Shown here piece after piece: positions 32,364 through 47,300 of a stretch of 64,000 bases of DNA. This DNA comes from Megamerina dolium (lineage: Eukaryota > Arthropoda > Insecta > Diptera > Megamerinidae). The stretch covers positions 3,615,501-3,679,500 of the forward strand of contig OY978525.1 of assembly GCA_963854835.1 (NCBI GenBank). The letters run 5' to 3'. Every line of letters begins with the position of its first letter. Positions within the stretch are counted from its first letter, which is position 1. Both the position numbers and the translations under genes were made by a program. The notes below the pieces were generated by a model. That model made no database searches. It had not been told where the DNA came from and saw only the letters and a list, made by a program, of their open reading frames with translations.

Positions 32364-35300
32364 GTTAGTGTTAATTTGTATTTTGAAGGCAGTGTGCTAA
32401 AAAAAAAGTGTATGACAATTTTAGAAATTAATTTTTTCTTGTATATCCCGAAAAAATTTTTGAGTGCTCGTTGCAAAAAATTCGGCGATTTTTGGGTTTT
32501 TAAGTTCAATTATAGGGGAGGCTACCTAAGAGTAAAGTTATGTGGTAAATAAGGTCAGAAAAAAAGGTTGGGTAAAAATTATAGTAGTAAAAAATTATAG
32601 AAGATTGGTCATATATTTAAACGTCTATGTACGTCTATGTACCCCTATGTACCCCGAAACAAATTTTGAGTGCTCTTTGTAAAAATTCGGCCACTTTCGG
32701 GTTTTTAAGTTCATTATAGGGGAGGCTACTTAAGAGTAAAGTTAGGTGGTAAATAAGGTCAGAAAAAAAGGTTGGGCAGTAAAAATTATCAAAGATCGGT
32801 CATATATAATTAAAGGTCTATGTATACCTTGGGAACGATGATTCTAAAATGCATAAAAACGTCAATTTTTTAGAGCAACATTTTTAGATATTTCGGCTAA
32901 AAAATTTTTTTATGCGCTGAAATGTTTTCAGTTGTAAAAAAAAAACACAATTTATCGATTTCTAAATCCTTTAAGTATTGGAGCTTTCTTAAAAAATTAA
33001 AATTGATAGTAAATATATTCAGAAAAAATCCATCATATAATATATTCCACACCTCCTGTATGGGTACCTTGGAAACAGTGAGACAGAAATTTATATAATC
33101 TTCAATTTTATAGTGTAGCTCCTCTAAACTGTAGAGAAAACGTTGGGAAGAAAAAATTTATGTTGTCGGAGCATACAGTTCACAACTTTAAAAATGATTT
33201 GTGAGCAATTATGTCGATTTTTAGACGTATTTATATACATTTTGTATGGAAGTTTTCGTTCAGTAAGTTCAGAAATAATGTTGAGTAGTAAAAATGAAAG
33301 CAGCTCAGTCATATATTTTATCCCCTCTCAGAGTAGCTTGGAAGTGATGAAAACGAAATTTAGAAAAATGTAACTTTTGTAGGGGAGTCCCTCTAAGGGA
33401 TGGATATAGGGGATAAGTGTATTTGTAAAAAACGTTGAGGTGAAAAAATTAGTTGAAATCTGTTGTACATTCGACCTCTCTAGAGGCGATTTTGGGTACT
33501 TTAATGAATGTCTTTGTTATTTTAATAAAAATTTCATCCTTTTTTGAGGTTAAAAATCACATTTTTTCGGAAAAAACAGAAGAAATAATAACAAAGCGTC
33601 ATTTAAAAACAGATATCTTAATTGTAGTTTTTAGTGTGGCTCTATAAGTATTTTCTCAGTTTTTTTTCGCCCCGAAGCTATCGAAAAATGGTCTGGTCCG
33701 GCTTTGTGGGGCTTATTGTCTGATTTCATTCTTCTCACAGAATATTAGGTCTTCATTTTTAACGATTTTCTCACTTTGTTTGAAATTTTTGCTTAATTGA
33801 ATATTAGGTTAATCGTTTTTTCAATCTCAATAAGTTCTTGAAGCAACTATAACGGTACTCATTACTCAATTGCTCTCTTAATTCAAGTTAAGCGGTTTTT
33901 GATTGTTGGCGCAGATGTTATAATAGTCGAATTTATTACTTAATAGCTTATGTTATTATTTACATATACATATACATACATAAATATTACATTTTAGTAA
34001 AATATAAAATGGATTTTTGTGAAAACTTTTTAAATTAAACCGTTTTTCGCTCAATTCTCAACCAAAATAATAACAAAAAATAAGATCAAGTCATAAAAGA
34101 ATATATGGGTAGGGCTATAATTCATTGTAACAAAAACAATATACATACTTATTATATTCCAACTTTTATATAGATATATGTATATACTCGTATATGGCAC
34201 TAGCTTACACTTGCTACCAATTTACAAAAAATACAAATACTCATACATACATACATAAGCTTGGTATATATTGCTATATATTTACAAAACATTTGCACAG
34301 CCAGCCACTAATATCCTTTCTCGTTCTTCTCATTTCACGGTTTCCGTTCCGGTTTTACATTCAAATTTCAAATGTTTGAATTTGATTTTTTTTTTCTTTT
34401 TTTTTCGTTTTTCATTTTGGTTCTGCACAATTGGCTTACAATATTCGAAACAATTACTATTGCTACATATAAAAATATATGCTTACATATGTGTACAAAA
34501 TTGCTGCTGTTACCGTGGCCATTGCTACTGCTGCTGTGCTGACTCAACCGACTATAGGCGCTTCTAAATCATTTGGGATTACACGAACTTTTCCCATCGA
34601 CCGCCTTAAATCAACTGGGCGGACATCTGTTCTGCGGCCCAGGTGTACCCACACAGAATCTCTGCTTGCTGGTTACATTTTTGTCTGTCGGCTTTAGTGA
34701 CTTTGAAGTGGATCGAGTAAGTATAGAATTTATACACATACAAATATACACACACACACACACTCATATCACACATACTTACATATTTTTTTCAATGCTT
34801 CTTTTAAGTGAGAAGCAAAACTTTTTATTGCACTCTTGAGCGCTAGTTGCCTGCTGATTTAGCTTCAGCATTTGCATGCGTTCTTTTTCGATGAAATACC
34901 ATAAAAGTTATATAAATTTGCATATTTTTGCGTATTAAACGCATGTAATGTGGCCCTAGTGGGTGTATTTGTAAGTAGCAAGAGCAGCATTTACCTTAGA
35001 TTTGTTCAAAAGCCTATATGGCATATTCAAAAAATGGTTTTTTGAAAGCATTGAAAGTCTTTCTGAAAGCTCTTTGTAAAAAAAAATATTGGAAACAGCT
35101 TTTTTTTTTGTAATTTTAAGTATTCATTTTTCTACACATCCCCCCAAAAGAAATTGGAATTGAACAAATTCTTGGAATTCTTATATCCATGAAATTTCCC
35201 AAAAAATTTTTGGATATTTTGGAAAAAATTTCTGTTCAAAAAAAAATTTTTTTAATATCCCATACATATTTTGCACATAGCTAATAAATGTACAAGCTTA

Positions 35301-38300
35301 CAAGCTTCATATATCTTTTTCTTTTGGGACATTGTGTTTGGTGGTTTTTATTTTCTTCTTTCATTTAGCCCTTTGTATTATACCAATTGTCAGTTAAAAA
35401 TAAAAATTTACTATACTTGAATATGACAAAAGTTTTTGAAATAGTGGCAACACTTTTGGGCAAAATCAAATATGAAAAAAGCCAATTTAAAATTCCAAAA
35501 AAAAAACTATAATAACTAGTATTTCTCAAATGGATTTTACGTTACGTTAGTACGTTAGTATATGCGCGTGTCAAATTATACAGTTATCATTGTATTTAAT
35601 TGAAATAATATATTTGAAATGGAACATGGAACTCTTAAAAGAAAGTTTAAGAGTTTTTTATAACTTTTTTCATGTATTTTCTGCATATGTTATTTCTTAA
35701 AAGTTACCTTAAAGGTTCTTATAATTTTTTTCATAGGTTTTCTGTAGATTTAGACTCTGTAGATTGTAGCATTATAGTAGAATCTTCTAATATATAAATA
35801 AAGAAATTACTTTTAATTGATTCTCTTATGTTATTAGTAATTTTACAGTTACATTTAGAGACTTTGACCTTTAAAAGCTGCTTCAAAAGTTTTTTATATC
35901 TTTTTTCACGCATTTTACGCATACGTTAAGCATATTGAAATCTCGTAAAAAATTTATCAAGAATTGATTTTCACAAATTGTTTAAATTTCTTGTATTTCA
36001 AAAAGTCACAAACGCAAATAAATATTCTACATAGAATGGGCCAAATATAAAATTTTCATATTTCAATCTTTTGCGTCTCACAAAATAATGCCTTAGCTCT
36101 AAATATTTGCAATCGATTCCAATAAGTGAACAGTTTTTACTTTCGAAATTGCATGCACTTTCCGAATATTTGGGCAAACCATTATGATTTTTAAAAAACT
36201 GATGCAAAAATATTGATTTTCAAACAGAAAAAATGTGTAAAACGTGAACATTTTGTGATCTTTTTGTCAAAAACTCAAAATATTTTCATTTAACCAACAA
36301 AAAACCAACAATACCTTTTCGAAAGGACTATATTTCTTCATTCCAGAATGGTCGGAAAGCCAGGAAAATCGGAAATCGTTTGAAAAATATCTGATTTAAT
36401 ATTTTTTGAATCATACAAGTATCCGAATAACGGTTTTTAATGGTAAATCGAAAATTTGAGGGTAGCAAAAAAGTGTTCGAAATGTTCTAATCCCGTATTC
36501 TTGCTGTACAAAACCAGATCTCTGCTAAGTTATTCGAAGAGTACATAATTATTGAAATATTAGCTTGAAGAAAACAGTAATTTGGTTGGAAAACGCCAAA
36601 GTTACCGATTATTGAATGACACAAGTGTCCCAATAATGAGTTTGTAACAATAAATCGAAATAGGGTATTAAAATAATTTGCATAATGTTTTTTAATGTCA
36701 AATGGAAAAATTGAGAACAAACCAAACCAGATCTCTGCTAGGTTACTCGAAAAGTATATAATTATTGAAATATTAGCTTGAGGAAAATAGCAATTTGATT
36801 GGAAAATGACTAAGTTACCGATTATTGAATGACACAAATGACCCAATAATGAGTTTGTAAAGATAAATCGAAATTTTTTAGGATGATAAACATTTTCTAA
36901 ACTGGTTTTCGCGTTGTACTCTACTGTAAAATTATATAAATATAAAATTTTTCTAAGTGATCTGATTTTTCAGTGATGTCTTACATCACACATACATCAA
37001 GAGGAAACATTTTCGCTATCTGCATACCTTACTTCTAACGCTCGGACAGCCAGGCGGCTCTAAAGTCCCTGGCAAAATTCTCGTTTCAATCGAGGCTGGT
37101 TTGGGAATATTTTAAACTTCTCAATGCCCTGGCAGCAAAGAATTCTGTCACCTTCCTGTGGGTGCCGGAACATGAGGGACACGAGGGAATCGAAATGGCC
37201 GACTCCATTGCAAAGGAGGGAACAAACTCTCCTTTCATTGTACCAGAGACCTTCTGCGGGGTTATAAACAGTTTGATAAACAACTTGATATGTGAAAGGG
37301 AGAAATGGAGCCCAAACAGGCATGCGGCAGTCGAACGGACTTATTGATCCTGCACATGTTAAGATGGATGCTGTCCTTAACCTCAGCAGAAATGACATAA
37401 AACTCTACACATAGCTGCTCACTGGGCACTGCAGACTCAATTCCCATATGAAGAAATCAGGTGTGGTAGAAAACGATACCTGTCCACTCTGTCATGAGGA
37501 GCAGAAAACATCGAAACATATTCTATGCAATTGCCCAGCGGTGGCAATACAAATACGTCTACCATTTTACACTCTTAGACACCTTAGAGCACATATATGA
37601 ACGATTCCAAAATTCGAATAAAGCACAATTGTCCGCCATGGTAAAAACAATAAATTTTATTTCAACATAACAGACAAACTTAAGTTTCAAACACTTGAAA
37701 TATACTGCAAAGTTAAGCCTACATCATATAAATAAGTTCATATACACCTACATACTCTCAATGACATGTGACTTAGTTTTTAGAACCTTCAAAGACACAC
37801 ACACACACACACACACAAATACAAACACTACGCTCGTTAAGAAATCAAAAAGCCTTCTTCATACATATTTGCATTATGCCAATGAACACTAATATCGAGT
37901 GCATCGAATCTATATACTACCAAGTACTCGTATCATCACCCAACCCCTATATATATTATGTACATACTTATACAATGACAATACTTATTTATGTTAACAC
38001 ACACACAAATAAAATAAGTAAATGTGGTATCAAGTGGCATACAGCAAGAAAGCTCATAAATTTTCCTGAGCTCTCTCTCTCTGAAAACGTAGGTACGTAC
38101 ATATGTACATCCTACATACGAGTACAATGTGAACAAGAGACTACTTTACGACTTTTTCACCAAAAATAACAAATAAACAAATAAGGAATATAAAAGTAAG
38201 TACATATGAGTGCATAAGTATGTACATACATATATATATATGTCACACAAGCATGTACATATTTACTTGTCGACATATAAATACTGTATAAACAAATGAA

Positions 38301-41300
38301 CAATACCCACATGGGAGGTGTGCGAGAACTAAGTCGACTCGAAAATTCAAATTTATTTCAACAAATGAAAATCCTTTTCACACATCTACTTATGCTTATG
38401 TTACAATACCCAGTTGAAAAACAATAGAAATCTGTTGAAATAGCTATGTCAAAGTAGTCACCTATGTATATCAATGAGGGGTGTTATTGTTTTTTTTTTT
38501 TCTCTCTCTCTCTTCCAACGAAATTATAAATTAGACTGAATACCGTAAGATATAAAAAATAATGAAGTTATCGATTGCTTTCTATTTTACTATATGCCTC
38601 TTTATTATCAATGAGATTCGATTATAACATATTGATATTAATGCAATTACATTTACAGTTCTCTTATTCAAACTCCCACTACAAGAAGCACAGCTGATAA
38701 ATTGTACATATGCTTGCATGCATGCCAATTGTGTATTTTTCACACAGCATGAAATATGTGAATGTGAATGTGAATAATAAAATGTGCTCTTAACCTTATG
38801 ATGACCCGCATAAAATAATTAATAATACCGATCTCAGTCCATCTCAATCTTTCGATGCAACAACGGAGTTAAAATTTGTAATTTTTATATATCTTCTATG
38901 AAGATAATCCAAGATCTCCAAGATTTGCATATGAAACAAACAAAAAATCGCTTTGAAATCGGAATATTTTACGATTTTTTTTTTCTTGTTCGCAAAATGG
39001 TGTCAATAATAGGACTCTATAAATATTAATAAAATACTCGTTTTATTCTATGAAAATAGCCCAAGATCTCTTGGAATATTTTACTATTTTTGTTTCAATA
39101 ATAGGCAACTTTAAATAAAAAAAATACTTGCTTTTTTTTTTTTTTTTTTGCTATGAAAATAGTCCAAGATCTTTTAAGTAACTTAACCATGCGATCTACG
39201 ATATATTTCGAATATAAAACAAACAAAAAATCGCATCGATATCGGATTATTTTACTATTTTTAATTTTCAGTAGATATTTTTTAAAAAATAGTGTGAAGT
39301 TAGGCCAGAGGACTATATGTCTGTATGACTGTCTAATGAATTAATGTCGAATTGATTAATTGATTCATTAAATGGCTTTTTAAAACAAATCTATTTCCCT
39401 TTTCAAACATTGTCCACGGCATTTGGGCATTTTTTCAACATTAATAACACTGTGAAGCAAGAATTTTTTATCCTGATCAGCATAGGCTTGTTGAAGAGTG
39501 TGCTACAGAGTACTGCGTTGAAGACCGTTTTGGTCCTTACTTTGTACTGCGGATATTTGGGGTCGGAGAATCTAAATATAGGGTTGTTTTTTAAGAGTTC
39601 ATTCAGCAGTGTGCGCTGCAGTGCGAAAAAAGAGAAAACAGCATTACTTTTTAAATAAATCTTCCATAGGGACTAAACAGATAAGAAAACCGCCAAATAA
39701 TGTTTTTAAAAGTGTTTTCCGTGAAAGAATAGGTAGCCTCTGTGAACAACAAACATACCGTAAGCCTCCTGTTTTCGATATAAGCAGATCCCACTCTTTC
39801 GTCCAAAAAAAAACCTGACCCTGACGAGCAAAACGGTCTTCAAGACAGTACTCTGGCACTACCACTTTCCAACAAGCCCATGATGATCGGGATAAAATAT
39901 TCTAATTTTGGCTCACAGAGTAGCATCTGAAAGTGATCTATGACAAAGCTCAAAGACAAAGTAATGTCACAAGCTTTTTACTCCAAATAGAATGCTTGCA
40001 TAAAGATCAGTTTTTATACCCTGCATAATGCAATATGCATGGTATATTCATTTCGGTCAGATGTTTGTGTCCACTTGAAGGAATCTCCGGAGATATAGAC
40101 ATAGATATATATTCGTGATCAGCGTCGATTAAATTTTCGATTTAACGATGTCCGTCCGTCCGTCCGTCCGTCCGTCCGTCCGTCCGTCCGTCTGTCTGTC
40201 ACCTGGCTGGTTCGCACGATAACTTGAGTAAATATTGAGCTATTTCGATGAAATTTGGCATAAGTAATCTATGATCCAAGGGTACGGAGGGGATTGATAT
40301 CGGGCATGATCGGTCAATAACCACGCCCACACCAAGCATTCAAAGCGACTAACCTCGAAATTTTCAAAATCTTTAACTTGCTATAACTCACATAATATAC
40401 CACTTGGGACAACAATATTTTGCACATAGAGTTATATTATACTACTATATAACCTCGCCAAAAGTGGTTGAGCCACGCCTACTTTTTAGCGTAGCTCTCA
40501 TACAAAGTGTCTGTACTTCTTTTAAATTGAAACAGCTGTAACTTCTACAATCTTCTGTCCAGAATAACCATAATTGACACTTAGATTAACATGGCAGTGA
40601 GAAATAATATGGCAGAAAATCAGTGTGCCACGCCCACTCCTTTTTGGATCTCCCATACAAAGTTGCGGAAATTAAAAAAATGTTACCGGTTATAACTTGC
40701 AAACTATTCAGCGTAGAATAACGAGATTTAAGGTGTGGATTAGTATTGTACGAGCAACTAGGCTCACACAAAATGGGCGCACCACGCCCACTGTTTATCG
40801 TAGCCCCCATACAAATTTTAAATTTAAACAGCTGTAACTTCGGCAATCTGCCGTCTAGAATAACCATAATTGACACTTAGATTAATATCGTAATCGGCAA
40901 AAATCTGGCAGAAAATCAAAGTGCCACGCCCACTCGTTCATGAGTCTCCCATACAAAGTCAAGGGAATTGAACTAAAAGTTTAAGCTCCATAACTTACAA
41001 ACCATTTAGCGTAGGACAACGAGATTTAAGGTGTGGATTAGTATTGTACGAGCAACTAGGCTCACACAAAATGGGCGCACCACGCCCACTATTTATTGTA
41101 GCACCCATACAAATTTTAAATTTAAACAGCTGTAACTTCGGCAATCTTCTGCCTAAAATAACCATAATTGACACTTAGATTAATATCGTAATCGGCAAAA
41201 ATCTGGCAGAAAATCAAAGTGCCACGCCCACTCGTTCATGAGTCTCCCATACAAAGTCAAGGGAATTAAACTAAAATTTTAAGCTCCATAACTTACAAAC

Positions 41301-44300
41301 CATTTAGCGTAGGACAACGAGATTTAAGGTGTGGATTAGTATTGTACGAGCAACTAGGCTCACAGAAAATGGGTGCACCACGCCGACTGTTTATCGTAGC
41401 CCCCATACAAATTTTAAATTGAAACAGCTGTAACTTCGGCAATCTGCCGTCTAGAATAACCATAATTGACACTTAGATTAATATCGTAATCGGCAAAAAT
41501 CTGGCAGAAAATCAAAGTGCCACTCCCACTCGTTCATGAGTCTCCCATACAAAGTCAAGGGAATTAAACTAAAATTTTAAGCTCCATAACTTACAAACTA
41601 TTCAGCGTAGGACAACTAGATTTAAGGTATGGATTAGTATTGTAGGAGCAACTAGACTCACAGGAAATGGACGCGCCACGCCCACTGTTGATAGTAGCCG
41701 CCATACAAAATGACCGAATTTCTTTTAAATTGAAATAGCTGTAACTTCTGTATCCTTCTGTCTAGAACAATCATAATTAACACTTATGTTAATATGGTAG
41801 TCGGAAAAAATCTGGCGAAAAATCAGCGTACCACGCCCACTTCTTATTGGGGCTCCCATACAAAGTTGAGGAAATTAAACAAAAATGATAACCACCATAA
41901 CTTAGAAACTATTCAACGTAGGACACCAAATTTAAGGTGTGGATTAACGTTGAAAAATTAATTGGATTTACTAGAAAGTGGTAAGCCACGCCCACTTTTA
42001 TATAGCTCCCATAATAAGCCTCGGAATTATCTTAAAATCCTTTTACTTCGTCAAACTCAACCATATTTCGGGTGTAAATTAGTAGTATATGCAAAAATTG
42101 TTTCTCGAAAAGTGGAAATAAAAGAAAAGTTGGATATTCGAGTAAACTTTTTATATATAAATCTACATATGCAGGGTATAGTTTGGTCGGCCCCAGCCGA
42201 CTGTAAGGAGATTTTTTATTCAGAATTCATCAAACTGCTATTATCCTAGGCGATATTAGTAATGGGACCATTTTAAAGAAGAAACGGTCCAATCGATTCT
42301 GTGTGAACTAACAATTTTTATGAAGGAGACCCATGGTTAGGTTAGGTTATGTGGTAGCCCTCTCTCTCAGAGGACACACTTAGGCCATTGTAATACCACC
42401 GCGCTTCTCTTCCAATACGGTTGTGCGTGTTAAATTTGGACATCATTGGAAGGGACCTCAATTTAACTTAGATCTGTCACAGAGCTCTTTTAAGAAGCAT
42501 TTTTTTGGGAAATTGTTACTGCCGGAAAAATTGCCAATTCTTGCCGGCAGGTGAGTACCGTTCAAAAGAAAAATCTTTTTGATATAAAATTTTTTACGCT
42601 TCAGCCGGAGATTGAACCCACGACCTACAGATCAGAAGGTCGGAACCCACGGGGAGATCCATATATTTGACTAATTTGCTTTTGATTCTGATAGACCTAA
42701 GTCCATGATTCCACAGGTGATATTGAAAACTACTTTCGATGAATCATGTGCTTAAATTTTTGAGCTTCGTTTAAATTGTGAACGATCCAAAAAGTTTGTG
42801 AAATCCACACTTTCACAGGGGCTTCTCGGAACTATCTAAATTTTATTTTTTAGATCTCGCCAAAAATGGTCTCTATTTATCATACCATTTTTATCACATT
42901 TGATGGCCGATTCACAAATATTGAATATCGTTGAAAATTCATTGTTGTTTGTTGTCAGTCATCATCGAGTAATCTTCGAGGTTATAAGTTTCACTCAAAA
43001 TTTCAAAAAACGAGTAAAATTTTGTATTTCTTTTTTAACAGAGTTTTTTCAAGTAAATCAAATACTCATCTAAAGGTGTGATGATTAAAAATGTAGTCAC
43101 ATTGCATCAACAACGAATTGATGGGTTAAGATTAACTTCAAACTGGCCCATAAAATGTCTGATGCTTAACTGCAGGCATAATACCCGTTTTAGAATAATA
43201 AGCTTATTGGTACAATGATACCAAAGAGGATGCAAAGAATGCTTGCTTACCGAAAAATATCTTACTTTCAGCAGCATCATATCCAGATTAATACTACACA
43301 CCAACTATTGCATCCTTTACCAATTCTGTTTATGCTTATTATTTTTATTGCTACATAATATTATTAAAGCACCTTTTTCAAAATCTAAAACAATTTGTGT
43401 ATGAGTATATGTATGTGTCCGTGTGGGTAGAAAAGTTCAACATGCATGCTCGTATAAGTGATGATTTAAAATGGCTCTAAGCAGCATTCATAGAATATCT
43501 CATAAAAGACATAAAGATTTGCCGATTGCTTTACAAAATGTCGCACTACGTATTGTAAAGGTGCATATACATATTTGTACCGTTACACATGTAAATATAC
43601 ATATATGCCAAATATATATCTTTATTATACCATTGGGTGCACAGATGTTTGCATGCTTAAACCAATTTGTTGATAGTTAAATATTTTGCCTCATTTTATA
43701 TTATTTCTAAAGCTGTCAACATGAAGATTTTGCTTATTGTTTTGCTTCTGCTGCTACTACTACTGTAGCAACTATTTATTGCTACTTCTTAAGCCAATTT
43801 CGAATATTTGTTATATGTGATTCTGTTTCTCTATCCTATATTTCGGTTAGTAAACCCTTTTTCCGTTTTGATTTTTTTTTTCATGTTGCTTTAGTAAGCG
43901 TAAAACTGTATTTTAAGCATACGAAGAACATTCGCATAATAAAATCATAAAGAAAAGTGCTCACAACTGTTGAATTATTAAATAGCCTCAACTGTGTTGT
44001 TGCTGTTTTTTTTTATTGTTGCTACTACTGCTGTGAGTGCTGTTATTATTGCTGGTGTTGATACCTACACATATGAAAGCAAAATATATCATTTTATCAC
44101 TACTACTGCTATTGTGTTTCTATTACATTTGCTAGTACATTTGTAAATATGGATAAAGGGTGATTTTGTAGTATGCAACTTAAGGAATTGCAATAAAATC
44201 GAAGAAGATTAAGTAAATTATCTAAATTTTAACTTTATTCCGTATATGATTTTATATCAGTTTTTATTTGAATATGATTTCAGGAATATAGCGTGAGTAA

Positions 44301-47300
44301 AATGTAGTTTGAGTTTCTTCGAGAGCCACAACTTTAAAAAAAATTCACAAATTTACAAATGATTTTTGCTGTAAAATTTTCAATTATATGCTTCGAAATG
44401 CGATCTTAATTTGTCGCAACCGTTTGTAATACAACGCCTCACAATCAACTGGGTTCAGAGTTCAGGGGATAAACCCCCCTCTCCACCCCATGGCCGATGG
44501 AGTTGTTAAAAAAGAAAAATAGTAATATGTAATGGTGATGGTATGGTGATTCAACCATGTCGAAAAAAAATTTCATACAAACTCTTTGTTCGATATTTTT
44601 ATCCATAGTAAAAATCGCAACGCACACAAAAGGTTGACTTGTTCCTAATGACGCCGTAACCAAACTAAATGACACATAGCAATAAAAATTCACAGAATAG
44701 TGGCTGACAGTTGTGCCAACCTGGGAAAAAAATTTTTTTGAAATATTCTCAGAGGGAAAATTAAAAATGAGAATTTCCGGGTACTTATTTGACAGAATAT
44801 ATGACGACCCTTAGCTGCAGATTTTTGCTAATGAAAGCACTGAAGTAATCTTTCCCGCAAATTGCATTTCGTTGGTACAAAATTCGATATATTCGATGCT
44901 CAAAAAAACTTTGTTTTTTACACTTCAACGCAGTGACTACTTAATATTGAAATTTATAACCTCATAACAGATAGATAGGTCGATGCATAACAACACAAGT
45001 TATGCCATCATTCGTAAATCCTTTAAAATTAATTGATAGTCAAAATATAAAGAAATGACTGCTTTGGACCCACGTATCTTTTCAGTTTTTTTTTTACAAA
45101 ACTACCAATTTTGTATGGGAATCCACTTTAGGGTTAGAGTTATGGAATACGTGTGTTTAGTAGAAATGTCAATGAGAAAAAATTAATGGGAGAAAGTCAT
45201 ACATTTCTGCGTTCCTGAGATTATATGTCAATTTTCCGATTTTTAGTGTTTTTTTTTTTTGTATATGAGTACCCTTAAGGTGTGAAGATAGAAGGTTAGT
45301 ACATTCGAAGGAAATGTTATGGAGAAAAAATATTATGTGAATATTTGTCGATTTTCAAATTTTTAGTATTCATTTTGTATGGGAGCACCCTCAAGTATGT
45401 TTGGAAGAAATATTAACACAAAAAACTGAGGGGGGTTGATTATATAGTTTGCCCCCTAAACAGCTGTAGCATTATTTGTTGATTTTCTGATATTTTTGTG
45501 TACATTTTCTCTCATATTTCACTAACAAATAAGCGACTCCAAATTAGGAATTTATTTCATACTTCAAATGCTTGAGAAATTGTCTTAATTTTAAGTTTTT
45601 CTCTGAGTATACTAGCATTTAAATGTCTCGTGCGTTTCCAGATTCCTTTTTTTTAGATTTCTTTAATACTAACTAGATAATATGAAAGTCCAAAAAAATC
45701 GCCCTTTATATTTATTTTGATTACGTGAATTTACTTTTGAATCCTTTTCTCATAAACGATTCATATGTTCACACGCTTATTCACATATTTTGTGTGTTTA
45801 TTTATTTAATTTTACATACTTACATACATTCATACGAGTACATACCTATACATACAGACATCAACTACGTACAATATGTACGTAAACAACTTTTCCAACT
45901 GTTATTGCTCACTCCCAAAAAAAAAAACAAGCATTAATATGTAACATCAGTAGTAAGACCTTTTCAACACTATATGTGAATGATGTTCTAGTACTCGTAT
46001 GTTAGTCGCACATTATTTATTACTTATACGTGTTAACTTACGTATATATTTGAATGCATCAAAATAAATATAAAAAAGTACGCACTTTAAATGATATCAA
46101 TATATTTATTATAAGTACCTACCTATTATATGTAATTAATTGCTATAACAAAATACATAAAATAGAAAGATTATAGTAAGCAATTACAAATATATAAATT
46201 ACTGCATACACCATAATAATGATCAATGATACTATAATTGGGGGGTGGAAATGTATTAAAGTGGTGGATATTAAAATTAAAAGTGGTGAATGCTAAATAT
46301 CAGTCGTCTTACGTGTTGAATCTCATTTCCTTATTTTGATAAGCAAAGTCCAATAAACATTTTGACTATTGGTGGTCAGATGATTTGATTCTATTTCTGA
46401 TCAATAACATATATTATTTACCATATGAATATAAACGGAAACATAAAATCATCATGTATCATTGACAGCTCATCAGAACTGAGAACAAAAAGAGAAAGCA
46501 CTACTCACTGGTTGCTGTTTTTGACTTTCTGATTTAGAAGCCAATATCTTGGAGAATATTTATAGCGTTACATGGTCCAATTATAGAAGATCACGTAATA
46601 AATGCAAAAAAAAAAATTTTATAAATTTCTGAAATCGCATCACATTTTTAGCGCCATAATTGTTTGGTACACAGAAAGAGATCAAAGAAAGAAACAAAAA
46701 ATCTCCTTACAGTCGGCTGGGGCCGACCAAACTATACCCTGCATATGTAGATTTATATATAAAAAGTTTACTCGAATATCCAACTTTTCTTTTATTTCCA
46801 CTTTTCGAGAAACAATTTTTGCATATACTACTAATTTACACCCGAAATATGGTTGACTTTGACGAAATAAAAGGATTTTAAGATAATTCCGAGGCTTAGT
46901 ATGGGAGCTATATAAAAAGTGGGCGTGGCTTATCACTTTCTAGTAAATCCAATTATTTTTTCAATGTTAATCCACACCTTAAATTTGGTGTCCTACGTTG
47001 AATAGTTTCTAAGTTATGGTGGTTAACATTTTTGTTTAATTTCCTCAACTTTGTATGGGAGCCCCAATAAGAAGTGGGCGTAGTACGCTGATTTTTCGCC
47101 AGATTATTTCCGACTACGATATTAATTTAAGTGCCAATTATGGTTATTGTAGACATAAGATTGCCGAAGTTACAGCTGTTTCAATTTAAAATTTGTATGG
47201 GGGCTACGATAAACAGTGGGCGTGGTGCGCCCATTTTCTGTGAGCCTAGTTGCTCGTACAATACTAATCCATACCCTAAGTCTCGTTGTCCTAGGCTAAA

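Noticed and set aside
32364..32552. C-terminal extension of lipase exon 1 (open frame to 32552)
   Set aside because: It runs past a good donor (GAG|GTTAGT), lacks lipase similarity and enters a CTCTAAG repeat; the properly spliced exons restore the full family length.
40015..41740. CRISPR-like or satellite array
   Set aside because: Repeats are about 150/298 bp, not short direct repeats with unique spacers, and the array is bounded by transposon-like ends in a eukaryotic intron.
46602..46936. Small frames on both strands near 46.7 kb, also seen at 41962-42249
   Set aside because: The shared peptide arises because both lie in copies of the same DINE-like element; the frame has no start context or domain and is not conserved as protein.
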